35,753 nt of DNA, from contig PYJC01000090.1 of assembly GCA_003635255.1 (NCBI GenBank), positions 71,880 to 107,632 on the forward strand, in the 5' to 3' direction. Below are positions 25,301 to 31,796 of this stretch, one piece after another. Below the pieces are notes generated by a model. The model saw only the letters and a program-made list of their open reading frames with translations, ran no database searches and was not told the DNA's origin. How positions within the stretch are numbered: position 1 is the first letter of the stretch; each line of letters begins with the position of its first letter. The position numbers and the translations under genes were made by a program. Source of the stretch: Candidatus Poribacteria bacterium. Its GTDB lineage: Bacteria > Poribacteria > WGA-4E > WGA-3G.

Positions 25301-27012
25301 TCTTCCAGATCGATGCCAACCCCCGCGTCATCAAAGGTCGCCACAATCTGTGAAAGCGGCTGCGAATGGTAAATCGTATCTTGATTTAAGGTAAAATCGG
25401 ATCCCTCGTCAAAACCTAAGGTAACACGCGGCGCGAGGTTATCATAAATAAAAGGTATTTGTAAAGTTCCTGTTTCGTTGCCCGCCTTATCCCTTGCATT
25501 CACCTCAATCGTATATTCACCGTCCATGAGACCATCTTTTCCAGAAAGCGGTGATAGCAAAACCCAACGGATCTTATCAGCATTTGCGGGTTGTATTTGC
25601 CTACCCAACACAGCACCATTGGGACCGGTAAGACGGATCGTGGAAGCAGAGAGATCAAGACCATCTTCAAGATTATCCCTGAGCGTTGCTTCAACAAAAT
25701 CCGTCGATTTGCTAACGCCGCTACCGGGGGTAAACTCGCCGCTTGAGGTGGCAATCTCTCTCAAAGTCGGTGCGACGTTATCAAAGGTGAAATTCAGGGT
25801 TCTCTCAGCAATGTTTCCGGCTCTATCGGAAATGGCAATTGAGGCGGTATATTTTCCATTTTCGGACGCAGTGTCCAAACGATTGCCAAGGGATAATGTC
25901 AACGCTGTTGCATCGTAACTGAGGTCTCCATCTATGGTAACGTTAGGTCGTTTTTGCACCGTAAATTTAGTTCGACTGGAAGCAAAATCAAGGGGTGTTC
26001 CTCCGGCAGCATCCGTTGTTACCTTAATCAGTTGGATCGGGACATTGATGAAGGCACCATCAACAAGCGTTAGATTTTCATTGACAGCGACTCGAGATAT
26101 TAGAGGTGCTTTTGTGTCAATGGTGACAGGAAGCGACTCCGCCGTATTAGTATTCCCGCCCTTGTCAACCACCTGAAGTTTGAGCACATACTCCCCATCT
26201 GGAAAAACCCCGGAGCCCCTGTTGCCCCCGTCCCAAACATAACGATGACTCCCCTCACCTGTATTAAGACTAACAGACTGCCCAAATAGGGTTTCGTTAT
26301 TACCTATTTTTCGGTAAAATACCAACTTATTTTCTTTAAGCCCCTCGTTCGTACCATAAAAGACATCAAGCCTATCAAGAACTCGGTCCCTATTTGGTGA
26401 GAACTCTGCCATCTGTGTGCCAATCGAAATCTCTGGCTTAGTTTTGTCTAATGTCGCCGACACCTCTGTCAACAATGGTTCATCGTTAATACGAGCGGCA
26501 TCTATAGTTAATAAAATTGTGTAGGTCCCGTCTGATAGGTTACCTCCATTCCAATCGTGAGTTATGGTCTGGTTCTTACTGATGGTATGCTTTTTTTCAC
26601 CATCGTCCCCCGTAGCACCGCCCTCACCAATAATACTATTTCCATCAACTGTGAGGGTGTAGTAATATTCGATAGGATCCTCAGCATCTCCAGTCACCCC
26701 AATGGTGATACGTAACCGCTGGTCATTTCCGTTGAAAACAGTATCATCTCCATCATTGTCAACAGCGGACAGTGACACAATGGATACCGCCCAAATATTA
26801 GTAGGCACCATTAAGAGTGCGAGACAAACGAAAATTTGACTTATGACAGCAAGTTTCAGCTTACAAGTTCTGCTGAAAGCGAGAAAATTCACCAAACCGG
26901 AGCGGATCGGCGATTTAGTGGATGGATCGTTTCCGTGCTTGTGTCGGTTTCGACTTTTGCGTATTGGCTTGTAAGTAACACCGTACATATTTTTGTTTTT
27001 AGTTTTTGGCAC
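19348..27012 (-). CDS. Giant secreted multi-domain Ig-like repeat protein with FlgD/T9SS-CTD-like C-terminus
   Basis: About 2554 residues, probably a surface adhesin or stalk-like protein. A 52-residue basic N-region precedes the hydrophobic signal core (LKLAVISQIFVCLALLMVP, cut near NIWA), giving an extended signal peptide. Then come about 19 Ig-like domains of roughly 110-125 residues, each with the signature DGSxDGxYTVxVxxxDxAGN and ending Y-D-T-Q-x-P. Domains 7-15 are organised as three copies of a three-domain unit. Aspartate-rich loops (AVDNDGDDTVFNGND) suggest calcium. The last 100 residues (WPNPLRLS, LTLSIYDWGGD, GLYIFRLEA, GKVLVVD) match a FlgD-type or type IX sorting domain. The GTG at 27012 is chosen because GGGAG lies 6 bases upstream; a TTG at 27051 has none. 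The porV-like gene follows 112 bases later. Confidence 0.9.
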   Translation of the reverse strand: MPKTKNKNMYGVTYKPIRKSRNRHKHGNDPSTKSPIRSGLVNFLAFSRTCKLKLAVISQIFVCLALLMVPTNIWAVSIVSLSAVDNDGDDTVFNGNDQRLRITIGVTGDAEDPIEYYYTLTVDGNSIIGEGGATGDDGEKKHTISKNQTITHDWNGGNLSDGTYTILLTIDAARINDEPLLTEVSATLDKTKPEISIGTQMAEFSPNRDRVLDRLDVFYGTNEGLKENKLVFYRKIGNNETLFGQSVSLNTGEGSHRYVWDGGNRGSGVFPDGEYVLKLQVVDKGGNTNTAESLPVTIDTKAPLISRVAVNENLTLVDGAFINVPIQLIKVTTDAAGGTPLDFASSRTKFTVQKRPNVTIDGDLSYDATALTLSLGNRLDTASENGKYTASIAISDRAGNIAERTLNFTFDNVAPTLREIATSSGEFTPGSGVSKSTDFVEATLRDNLEDGLDLSASTIRLTGPNGAVLGRQIQPANADKIRWVLLSPLSGKDGLMDGEYTIEVNARDKAGNETGTLQIPFIYDNLAPRVTLGFDEGSDFTLNQDTIYHSQPLSQIVATFDDAGVGIDLEENIRIIFGTSRTGGQINALPGREFLAKERNQLTYVLETPLTSQDGSQDGRYSLNVQATDTLGNTQTYNYHFVYDTQLPTLVSTTPAANETVSELSGVEIVLAEATSGIDFIQSTFQLTRDANGTPIDVPVNITNNGTNTATLTLTEPIALDGSDDGTYTIEIAPTDLAGNLGVTVRREFYLVSQSQPEIRLAMPEITTVNDLTTVVAELSGYIGAGIDFDASTLTVRDAQDSLVAQTELEHDEVNNLLTWNIETPLPRDGSADGEYTVTAAFVDFTGRRLTQQFQLILDTQFPEIESVQVTTDSQPELSTDSTITVAEEFSQIVVTFQNAQESLVSGIDFANTGVTFTNPSGESISVNRLDDGANVLTLNFQALTQRGEYVLSITPQDLTGNQSTAPFVYRLRVDVPLPAVSLVLISDKLGTIVYVNGDSTNIVATFADLSGAGIDLGDGGSTITVTTESGLPAPGITTANEETNQLTWTPIVLPIDGSADGRYTVIVTPKDKAGRQGDIVYRQFVYDTQEPRITAADPVSLNQPATYIGGTRIPLQSLQFTVEDVGPAGLELEAQTVELTDPQGTPVAATLTFDEINSHLYLTLDTPLAQDGSADGEYTVKVSLVDKSGNTLESEQTFVYDSQVPQLASVSVNTESAIEFAPQEVTEISESISSITLQFEEATRVDFTNTVVNLVGPDGQAISLNISADGLTQLTARFVELTQAGLYTLSITPQDIAGNVAQGAVQYSFRLVFVLPSVSSVELGGQTGDVVFLNGSDSTIIATLVDATGIGLDLGEGGSSIVVTGPSETIVPGQTRAEGQNQLIWQPISLPTDGSVDGRYTVAITPVDKVGRQGDVVYRQFIYDTESPRITASAPLILSQPISYVGGGLSQFTFTVEDVGPADLLLEAQTVELIDAANSFVPATLTFDELTSQLYLTLSVPFARDGSVDGPYTIRVSLIDRAGNTLNSEHALIYDSQAPRPSSATVNIESPVELVPQEVTEILEPVSSITLQFDEATRVDFDNTVITLMSAGTSDESAGVEIPITLKDDGVSQATLSFQELNQIETYTLSVTPQDIAGNVASAASNYAFILDIPLPRVVSVVIGDTQTIGSGDVAYVNANNMVIGAEILDPTETGLAFDSNGSDITVATLDGTVVPGTTSSDGVSLLVWEPITLTTDGTTDGRYSVYVFPVDKVGRAGNTVYSEFIYDTQEPEIIAADPIDLSQPVSYISRSLTQLQFTISDVGPADLLLSDQKVSLRDANGSLVPARLTNDAENQLFLTLNQPLPLDGSMDGEYTVVVELADKAGNPYTVEHSIIYDTQAPTLVSTVPADGALLTDDLTQIQVTLNDEGGSGIDWAMTTVTLVSPSGSEISGELVSDGTTALTLNTNQLVEDGRYIIRVQAVDRAGNGEAILFERNFLLSRRLPTITSTEPVTAPADEAFTNEEVEQIEVELETDDENHLSTLRLLNPGDQVVAGQQQRASGKLIYNLVRPLATDGSEDGRYTIEFTPISASGRSGEVQRLTFMYDTQAPEIESDDVINLVVAQPGVNNSLTEIRVNLTDNASGIDWENLDEEWLTFERLSPNATEILGRVDDDGQGNLIFRLTVPLADNGSADGEYQITVNPKDLAGNDDEPYEKVFVYDTSPPMIDVGTLLINDAPLLVDINAEDYPTAVSTTGGVVVQAKIFDTGLGVNLAQSKITVRGPDGSEIAGNTQQNGVDTLIFKSDGLRFQGHYQVTVTSIGNDSELLGFAPTDSITTQFLYEIGEPTAAVTSDGGETELTDEPLPLEGTASDPGGTQRIGEGEIPVPPSGVWIVEIVGTGPDKQPIDPVPAVDDSNAEEEPWSRWSIDFLPTRSGEYDLDVRVTDNAGNYAVYDIGKYTMSVSLTFRGSTFGWPNPLRLSKRDVAFFSFDVNVPFGETIELTLSIYDWGGDMVLSQTYPDVVSGQRNDQLVKWNLENQSGNLVARGLYIFRLEAVNAAGNRANTVGKVLVVD

Positions 27013-27168
27013 TCGTTTCTCCCTGCTTTTCGCGAGTCCGAAAGGTTGCAAAGACTTGGTGCTTCGCGTTGATTCACAAATTTTCCGGGCAGGTTCGGCA
27101 CCCTACTCCGGTGTCGGCACCTCCACTTTTCAACACAACAAGCGGCATCTGGAAAGCGTGTTCGTACA

Positions 27169-27216
27169 TGTGAACATTATCCTTGACCTGTCTGTGAACA
27201 TTATCCTTGACCTGTC
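27169..27216. repeat. Exact 24-bp tandem duplication
   Basis: Two identical head-to-tail units (27169-27192 and 27193-27216), each beginning TGTGAACATTATCC and ending GACCTGTC. Tandem terminal repeats starting with TG are seen at the ends of IS21-type elements, but no transposase or second end is present. It could also be a regulator-binding direct repeat. Confidence 0.7.
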
Positions 27217-27395
27217 CTTGTATTGAAGGGAGTGTGTCGAGAACTTCTCCGTATCTATTAAATGCTTCTGACGCTTTAGGTTTATGCTCTTGGGGAACAG
27301 ATGCATGAATCCCCTTTGTATCTGTTAGACGCAAAAAAATCAATTAGGTTGATAAAAATTACAGAAAAACAACAGAGATACAATACTGCTACAGT

Positions 27396-27414
27396 GCGCG
27401 GTGGTAAACCGCGC
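27396..27414. repeat. REP-like palindrome (7-bp stem)
   Basis: GCGCGGT (27396-27402) and ACCGCGC (27408-27414), loop GGTAA. It lies 22 bases after the stop of the Gfo/Idh gene, so it may also work as a weak transcript end. Confidence 0.5.
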
Positions 27415-27436
27415 CTGCAGTCTGTAGAAGCACAAC

Positions 27437-28441
27437 CTAACCGATGTCTCCATTAGCAACCATCGTCAATAAAGCAGAATCATCGACTGTGAGCGGTAAA
27501 TTAATCTTCGCACGCCGTCGGCTTGACTCATACGTTGCGAAAATGAGTTCTGCCCCTTGAAGTGCTTTACGTCCGCTGAGTTCAGGTTCACGTCCGGTTT
27601 TAACACTATCAACGAGGTCAAGGACAGAGAGTACTGTATCGTCTCCTTTAGGCGTAATGTCGCTTAAATCAGGGATTTCCCATTCGTTGGAACCGGCGCG
27701 CAGCATACGAACGGGTACACCACCGCCGACATCAATAATACCTTCAGTGCCGATAAGTCGATTTGCGAATCCATTTAAAGAGACACCGCCTGTCGTTAGC
27801 AATCCTTCTACGCCGTTTTTCCAGCGGAACCACGATACCCCGCTCGTCTCAACCTGGGTCCCGAAGACGAGTTTCTCTTCTGCTACATCTATTTGACCGA
27901 TTACCCAGTCAACAGGTTCGTCATTATTGTAAAAGAGGAACATATCAAACCAGTGTGTTCCCCAGTCGAGCAGATTTGGACACGAACCTTCAAGGCGACG
28001 TAATTCACCGATTGCCCCTTCGTTTGCCAGTTGTCTCGCCTTGACAAATTGTGCCCCAAAACGACGCTGATGACAGAATGTAATCACGACATCGTTATCC
28101 ACACAGGCCTGATAAAGTGCCTTCGCATCACCCCATGTCGGTGCCATCGGTTTCTCTGAATGGATGGCTTTAATACCGCTGTTGGCAGCAGCAATCACCA
28201 TGTCTCGATGCAACGCAATCCATGTGCAGACACTGACGAAATCGAGTGATTCTCTATCCAACATCTCTTGATAGTTTTCGTAAGTGTTGGAAACTTCAAA
28301 CTGCTCAGCAAAGTCGTTTCGTGCGTTTTCAACTGGGTCGGAACAGGCGACGACTTCAACATCTGGAGATGTCTGATATCCGCGTGCGTGGGAGCGTCCA
28401 CGTCCGCCACAACCGATAATACCTGCTTTAAAAGTTGCCAT
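27437..28441 (-). CDS. Gfo/Idh/MocA family NAD(P)-dependent oxidoreductase
   Basis: 334 residues. The N-terminal Rossmann domain has KAGIIGCGGRGRSHARGY (GxGxxG-type turn), the catalytic-site motif HSEKPMA near residue 93 and the C-terminal alpha/beta domain with DWGTHWFDMFLFY. Family members oxidise or reduce sugars, inositols and related compounds; the substrate is not predictable. The ATG at 28441 (MATFKAG) has AAAGGA 8 bases upstream, better than the frame start at 28477. It is third in a minus-strand cluster behind the sulfatase and Ldh2 genes, separated from the latter by a palindromic repeat. This fits stepwise breakdown of a sulfated sugar (inference). Confidence 0.88.
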   Translation of the reverse strand: MATFKAGIIGCGGRGRSHARGYQTSPDVEVVACSDPVENARNDFAEQFEVSNTYENYQEMLDRESLDFVSVCTWIALHRDMVIAAANSGIKAIHSEKPMAPTWGDAKALYQACVDNDVVITFCHQRRFGAQFVKARQLANEGAIGELRRLEGSCPNLLDWGTHWFDMFLFYNNDEPVDWVIGQIDVAEEKLVFGTQVETSGVSWFRWKNGVEGLLTTGGVSLNGFANRLIGTEGIIDVGGGVPVRMLRAGSNEWEIPDLSDITPKGDDTVLSVLDLVDSVKTGREPELSGRKALQGAELIFATYESSRRRAKINLPLTVDDSALLTMVANGDIG

Positions 28442-28498
28442 TATAAATTTCCTTTCGGCGCGATTCGGAGATCGCACCTACGATTTGTTTAAGTTACA

Positions 28499-28614
28499 GG
28501 ACTTACGAAATTGCGTCTAAAGCAATATATTGCACCCAAAAAGTCGATATTTTAATTATTTAACCCCCTAAATCCCCCTTATCAGGGGGACTTTAAGAGG
28601 GAACGCATAAGTTC
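28499..28614. repeat. MITE-like palindromic repeat with G-rich hairpin, ending at the Ldh2 stop codon
   Basis: The ends GGACTTACG (28499-28507) and CGCATAAGTTC (28604-28614) are near-inverted. The body contains the hairpin CCCCCT-TATC-AGGGGG (28574-28589) preceded by CCCCCTAAAT. The right end coincides with the stop codon of the minus-strand dehydrogenase. The G-rich stem may terminate or slow transcription towards the Gfo/Idh gene. Confidence 0.5.
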
Positions 28615-29579
28615 TAATCCAATTGGCTCAAAAGTGCGTTGTCTAAATCAATGCCATTAGCGAGATGCGCTTTCCGCTGACGGTATGCTCGCTCACCGGG
28701 AATAAGGATTTCTGTAACCCCTGCTTCTCGTCGATTCTCCTTGATGCGTGCGACAAGTTTATCGACCTCCGCCTTGAATTGGGTCAACGGCACAAAACTT
28801 GTTGGATCGATCGCAATAATGAGCAGACCGTAGTTTGCCCCGGGCGGTGGAATTGTCGCGGCATTGACTAACGCACCGGCAAGGATTTGTGTTATGAGCG
28901 CGAGTCCAAATCCTTTATGCCCACCGAACGGACGGACACCGCCTTTTAACGCCGCGCCTGCGTCCGTTGTCGGTTCACCTTCCGGACTAAACGCGATGCC
29001 CTCAGCAATTGCGGTACCCTCTCGCATAGCAACGAGAAGATCTCCATTGGTAATCGCAGCAGTAGACATATCAAACAAAATTGGGACTGTATTAGATGGT
29101 ATCCCAACAGCGATTGGATTTGTTCCTAAAATAGCTTCCGTGCCGCCTTCAGGCGTAATTCGGGGCAGACAATCCGCAAAGAGTAGTCCGATTATATCTG
29201 CTTTCCGCGCCATATCAACATAATATCCTGCCATGCCGCAATGTGATGTATTATAAACCGCAATGATACCTGCACCGCGCTGCTTTGCGCGTTCAATGGC
29301 AAGCTCCATTGCTCGATATGCGACGAGATAACCGGGCTGATTCCCACCATCAATCCGTATACACTGTTCTCCCTCTTTGTCAACCCGAATGTCCGTTCGC
29401 TCACCCTGTTCGTAGCGGCTTTTAATTCCGGTTAACCGGATAAAGCCGTGTGTTTTTCGTCCGCGAAGTTCGGCTTCTAACAAGATATCCGCGATGATTG
29501 CGGCATCCGTTGTGGACATCCCACATTTTTCCAAATAAGTTTCCGCGAGTTCTCGCGCATCAGCAACGGAAATATGCAC
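28614..29579 (-). CDS. Ldh2 family (malate/L-lactate/ureidoglycolate-type) NAD(P)-dependent dehydrogenase
   Basis: 321 residues. Family signatures are GRKTHGFIRL (substrate-binding His), SHCGMAGYYVDMA, ILGTNPIAVGIPS, LFDMSTAAITNGD and GGHKGFGLALITQILAGAL. Such enzymes interconvert 2-hydroxy and 2-oxo acids such as malate, lactate and sugar-acid derivatives using NAD(P)H in the cytoplasm. The start is GTG at 29579 with GGAG 7 bases upstream. The sulfatase gene ends 79 bases before it on the same strand and the Gfo/Idh gene follows, so these three are a likely operon. The natural substrate is unknown; release of a sugar acid after desulfation is one possibility. Confidence 0.88.
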   Translation of the reverse strand: MHISVADARELAETYLEKCGMSTTDAAIIADILLEAELRGRKTHGFIRLTGIKSRYEQGERTDIRVDKEGEQCIRIDGGNQPGYLVAYRAMELAIERAKQRGAGIIAVYNTSHCGMAGYYVDMARKADIIGLLFADCLPRITPEGGTEAILGTNPIAVGIPSNTVPILFDMSTAAITNGDLLVAMREGTAIAEGIAFSPEGEPTTDAGAALKGGVRPFGGHKGFGLALITQILAGALVNAATIPPPGANYGLLIIAIDPTSFVPLTQFKAEVDKLVARIKENRREAGVTEILIPGERAYRQRKAHLANGIDLDNALLSQLD

Positions 29580-29658
29580 GTTGTTGCTCCATTTCTTTGG
29601 TACAGCAATTTAATTCAAGTTTCTCGGCTTTATGGACAGATAGCATCCTTCTAATGCT

Positions 29659-31107
29659 CTATAGAAGAGGATACGGCCAATGGATGCCACGCTGTCCCGA
29701 GAATCCCGGACCAACAGATGGACTATACGTCTGATCAGGTAGCCCAACAAGTATGTCGCCCTGAACCCAGTTCACATCCGTTCCGTAGAATTCATTAACA
29801 AGAAGGTTCGTCAACCGCTCTCGGACCTTAGCGTGTTCTTGTGAATCTGCGAGATTATTTAATTCCTTTGGATCCCTTTGCAAGTCGAAGAGCTGGAAGT
29901 AGTTTCCGACAGCATAGTAGATGAGTTTGAAACGACCTTCATGAACCATCCGAGTTGCCTCCATATCCTCACCATCACCATATTGTCCATACAACCATTC
30001 TCGTCTTTCTTCGCCTATCATCGGAATACCTTCAACTGTGTTAGGAATGTCGAGTCCAGCGAGGTAAAGTAATGTCGGCATTACATCCTGCCACCCGACA
30101 AGTCGTTCATCAATGCAATGATGCCCCACTCTCTCATCGCCTGCAACTCCTACTAACAGCATCGGCACATTCGCAGAATCTTCATAAAAGAGTCGTTTTG
30201 CCCAAAGCCCATGGTTACCAAGCATATCACCGTGGTCAGAGGTAAACAAGAGGATCGTGTTGTCCAATATACCCTCTTCCCGCAACGTGCCGATCACCAC
30301 GCGAAGCTGATGGTCGATGTGTGTGCAAAGCGCGTAAAACGCTTGGCGCGCCGATCGAATCAGATCCTCCGTAAAATGCGCGTATTTTCCCTGTATCAAT
30401 TTTAGTGTGAATGGCAACTTTTCTGTATCCTGTGCCCATTCACCGCAATAGGGCATATCCACATCGATATCGCGGTACATGTCCATATAGCACTGAAGTG
30501 GAGCCAAGGGTGGATGTGGATGACAATAAGAAAGGTACCAGAATCCAGGACGGGTCGGGTCACGCCTTTTAATCATCCGGACCATCTGTTGCGTGGTCCA
30601 GTTTGTCTGGTGACAATCTTCGGGAAGGTGCCACGGTCTGTTAAAATAGTCATTATTGGATATGCCATGTGCGAACTGTTGACCGGCATAACCTCTATCA
30701 CCAAGAAACAACTCATAGTCGTCTACTGCCCCATCCTGAATACGGCCTTCCTCTACTAATAATACATCGTCAAACCCGATACGGCTGCGTTGAGGATAGA
30801 CATGTAGTTTGCCGGCAGCATAAGCCTGATAGCTGGCATCCCGAAACGTCTGGGCAAGTGTTGGAAGTCCATTTAAGCTTAAGCTCTCGTTGAAACGCGG
30901 TGCTCTACCAGTCATTAATGTTTTTCGCGCGGGAGCACACACTGGACACTCACTGTAGCCACGTGTGAAGCGTGTACCGCTACGTGCGAGGGCATCCAAC
31001 GTTGGTGTTTGAATAGCAGGATGCCCACTAACACCTAACAGCGAGTTTGGCCAATGATCTGTTGTAATTAGAAGTACATGCGGTTTATTTTTCAATCTCT
31101 TTTTCAC
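29659..31107 (-). CDS. Cysteine-type sulfatase, probably cytoplasmic
   Basis: 482 residues of the type I sulfatase (alkaline phosphatase-like) family, which hydrolyses sulfate esters after the active-site cysteine becomes formylglycine. C57 lies in CAPARKTLMTG, matching CxPxRxxxxTG. Metal ligands are D17 (TTDHWP) and D291-H292 (FTSDHGDMLG); K304 is a likely sulfate contact. The N-terminus MKKRLKNKPHVLLITT leads straight into the first catalytic strand, with no signal peptide, so it should act inside the cell. The start is GTG at 31107 with only a weak GAG upstream. A maturation enzyme must exist elsewhere; the FGE-like lipoprotein at 3.3 kb lacks the needed cysteines. Confidence 0.9.
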   Translation of the reverse strand: MKKRLKNKPHVLLITTDHWPNSLLGVSGHPAIQTPTLDALARSGTRFTRGYSECPVCAPARKTLMTGRAPRFNESLSLNGLPTLAQTFRDASYQAYAAGKLHVYPQRSRIGFDDVLLVEEGRIQDGAVDDYELFLGDRGYAGQQFAHGISNNDYFNRPWHLPEDCHQTNWTTQQMVRMIKRRDPTRPGFWYLSYCHPHPPLAPLQCYMDMYRDIDVDMPYCGEWAQDTEKLPFTLKLIQGKYAHFTEDLIRSARQAFYALCTHIDHQLRVVIGTLREEGILDNTILLFTSDHGDMLGNHGLWAKRLFYEDSANVPMLLVGVAGDERVGHHCIDERLVGWQDVMPTLLYLAGLDIPNTVEGIPMIGEERREWLYGQYGDGEDMEATRMVHEGRFKLIYYAVGNYFQLFDLQRDPKELNNLADSQEHAKVRERLTNLLVNEFYGTDVNWVQGDILVGLPDQTYSPSVGPGFSGQRGIHWPYPLL

Positions 31108-31146
31108 AATTTAAATCTCGGTATTATCCGCTTTTTAATTTGGATG

Positions 31147-31175
31147 TTGACGTTTGTATTTAATGCTGCTATACT
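31147..31175 (+). promoter_or_regulatory. Strong candidate sigma70 promoter for the 31.3-34.2 kb gene cluster
   Basis: TTGACG (31147-31152), 17-base spacer, TATACT (31170-31175). Just downstream, at about +9, is the perfect small palindrome TTGAC-T-GTCAA (31191-31201), a possible operator. The leader to the ATG at 31287 is about 105 bases and includes the palindrome at 31241-31261. It lies in the divergent gap to the sulfatase gene. Confidence 0.5.
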
Positions 31176-31240
31176 TTAGCGCAACTCTGGTTGACTGTCA
31201 AGATGTATTTGGCAAGTCACTTTTTTACGTGTTACTGTAG

Positions 31241-31261
31241 GCGCGGTTCTTTTAACCTCGC
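31241..31261. repeat. REP-like palindrome in a 5' leader
   Basis: GCGCGGTT (31241-31248) and AACCTCGC (31254-31261), one mismatch, loop CTTTT; preceded by GTAG. It has the same GCGCGGTT core as the palindrome at 27396. It lies 13 bases before the AGGAGG ribosome site. Confidence 0.45.
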
Positions 31262-31286
31262 AGAAATACCCAAGGAGGGACTACAG

Positions 31287-31694
31287 ATGGCGAATCAAAA
31301 GCACGACCTCGTTGAATATCCGATTCAAGAAAATGTTCGGTTAGAGTCATACTGGCGCGACGATGCCGGTGGCCGCGGTCCCGCTGCATCGTTGTTTGTC
31401 TACGACGATGAGATTATGCGTTTCGATTGCTTTGGTGGTGATAATGGACATTGCCACTTCAACCTGCGACAGACGCGAGGCAGAAGATGGATGTATCCAG
31501 ATGGCTCGTTCCAAGATCATATCCAACAGAGCCTGTTTGATCTCCGTACAAATCTGAACTTCTGCCTCCAGACGCACCAAGATGAGAGGGTTCAGGACGT
31601 TCAGATAGAACGGGAGAGTTTGGAACAGGCAGCTCAACAGATGGAAGCACACTTGTTAGTACTTGCTGACAAACTGCAGCGCGACACGGCATGA
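31287..31694 (+). CDS. Small cytoplasmic protein of unknown function
   Basis: 135 residues, no signal peptide or membrane segment. I do not recognise the family. The central part (SLFVYDDEIMRFDCFGGDNGHCHFNLRQ) looks like a compact beta-sheet with cysteine and histidines close together (C-F-G-G-D-N-G-H-C-H), which might bind a metal. The C-terminal 50 residues are predicted helical (QIERESLEQAAQQMEAHLLVL). I start at the ATG at 31287 because AGGAGGG lies 7 bases upstream. The frame extends to 31191 but that part translates the promoter-proximal palindromes. It is probably the first gene of the cluster with nnr and the SDR-like gene. Confidence 0.75.
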   Translation: MANQKHDLVEYPIQENVRLESYWRDDAGGRGPAASLFVYDDEIMRFDCFGGDNGHCHFNLRQTRGRRWMYPDGSFQDHIQQSLFDLRTNLNFCLQTHQDERVQDVQIERESLEQAAQQMEAHLLVLADKLQRDTA

Positions 31695-31796
31695 AAAATA
31701 CCGGCAGCAAGCCGATAACGGAGGTTTACGGAACTTATGCTAAAACCGTAGTTAAACCAACGCCGTTGTTTCTCGCTTGGCGCAAGGACAAAAAAC

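Larger units (their letters stand above)
27013..27436. other. 424-base intergenic region upstream of the giant gene
   Basis: No convincing gene; an 89-codon minus-strand frame here spans repeats and has no ribosome site. It holds two TCGGCACC direct repeats with a small GGTG-TCGG-CACC hairpin near 27096-27120, an exact 24-bp tandem duplication at 27169-27216 and a REP-like palindrome at 27396-27414. No clear promoter for the giant gene was recognised. Confidence 0.6.

Noticed and set aside
25478..25918. 146-codon plus-strand frame within the giant gene
   Set aside because: One of many antisense shadows in this gene. It has no ribosome site, and its serine/valine-rich composition mirrors the antisense of the Ig repeats.
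27074..27343. 89-codon minus-strand frame in the 27 kb intergenic region
   Set aside because: It runs through the 24-bp tandem duplication (repeating QVKDNVH), lacks a ribosome site and resembles no protein.
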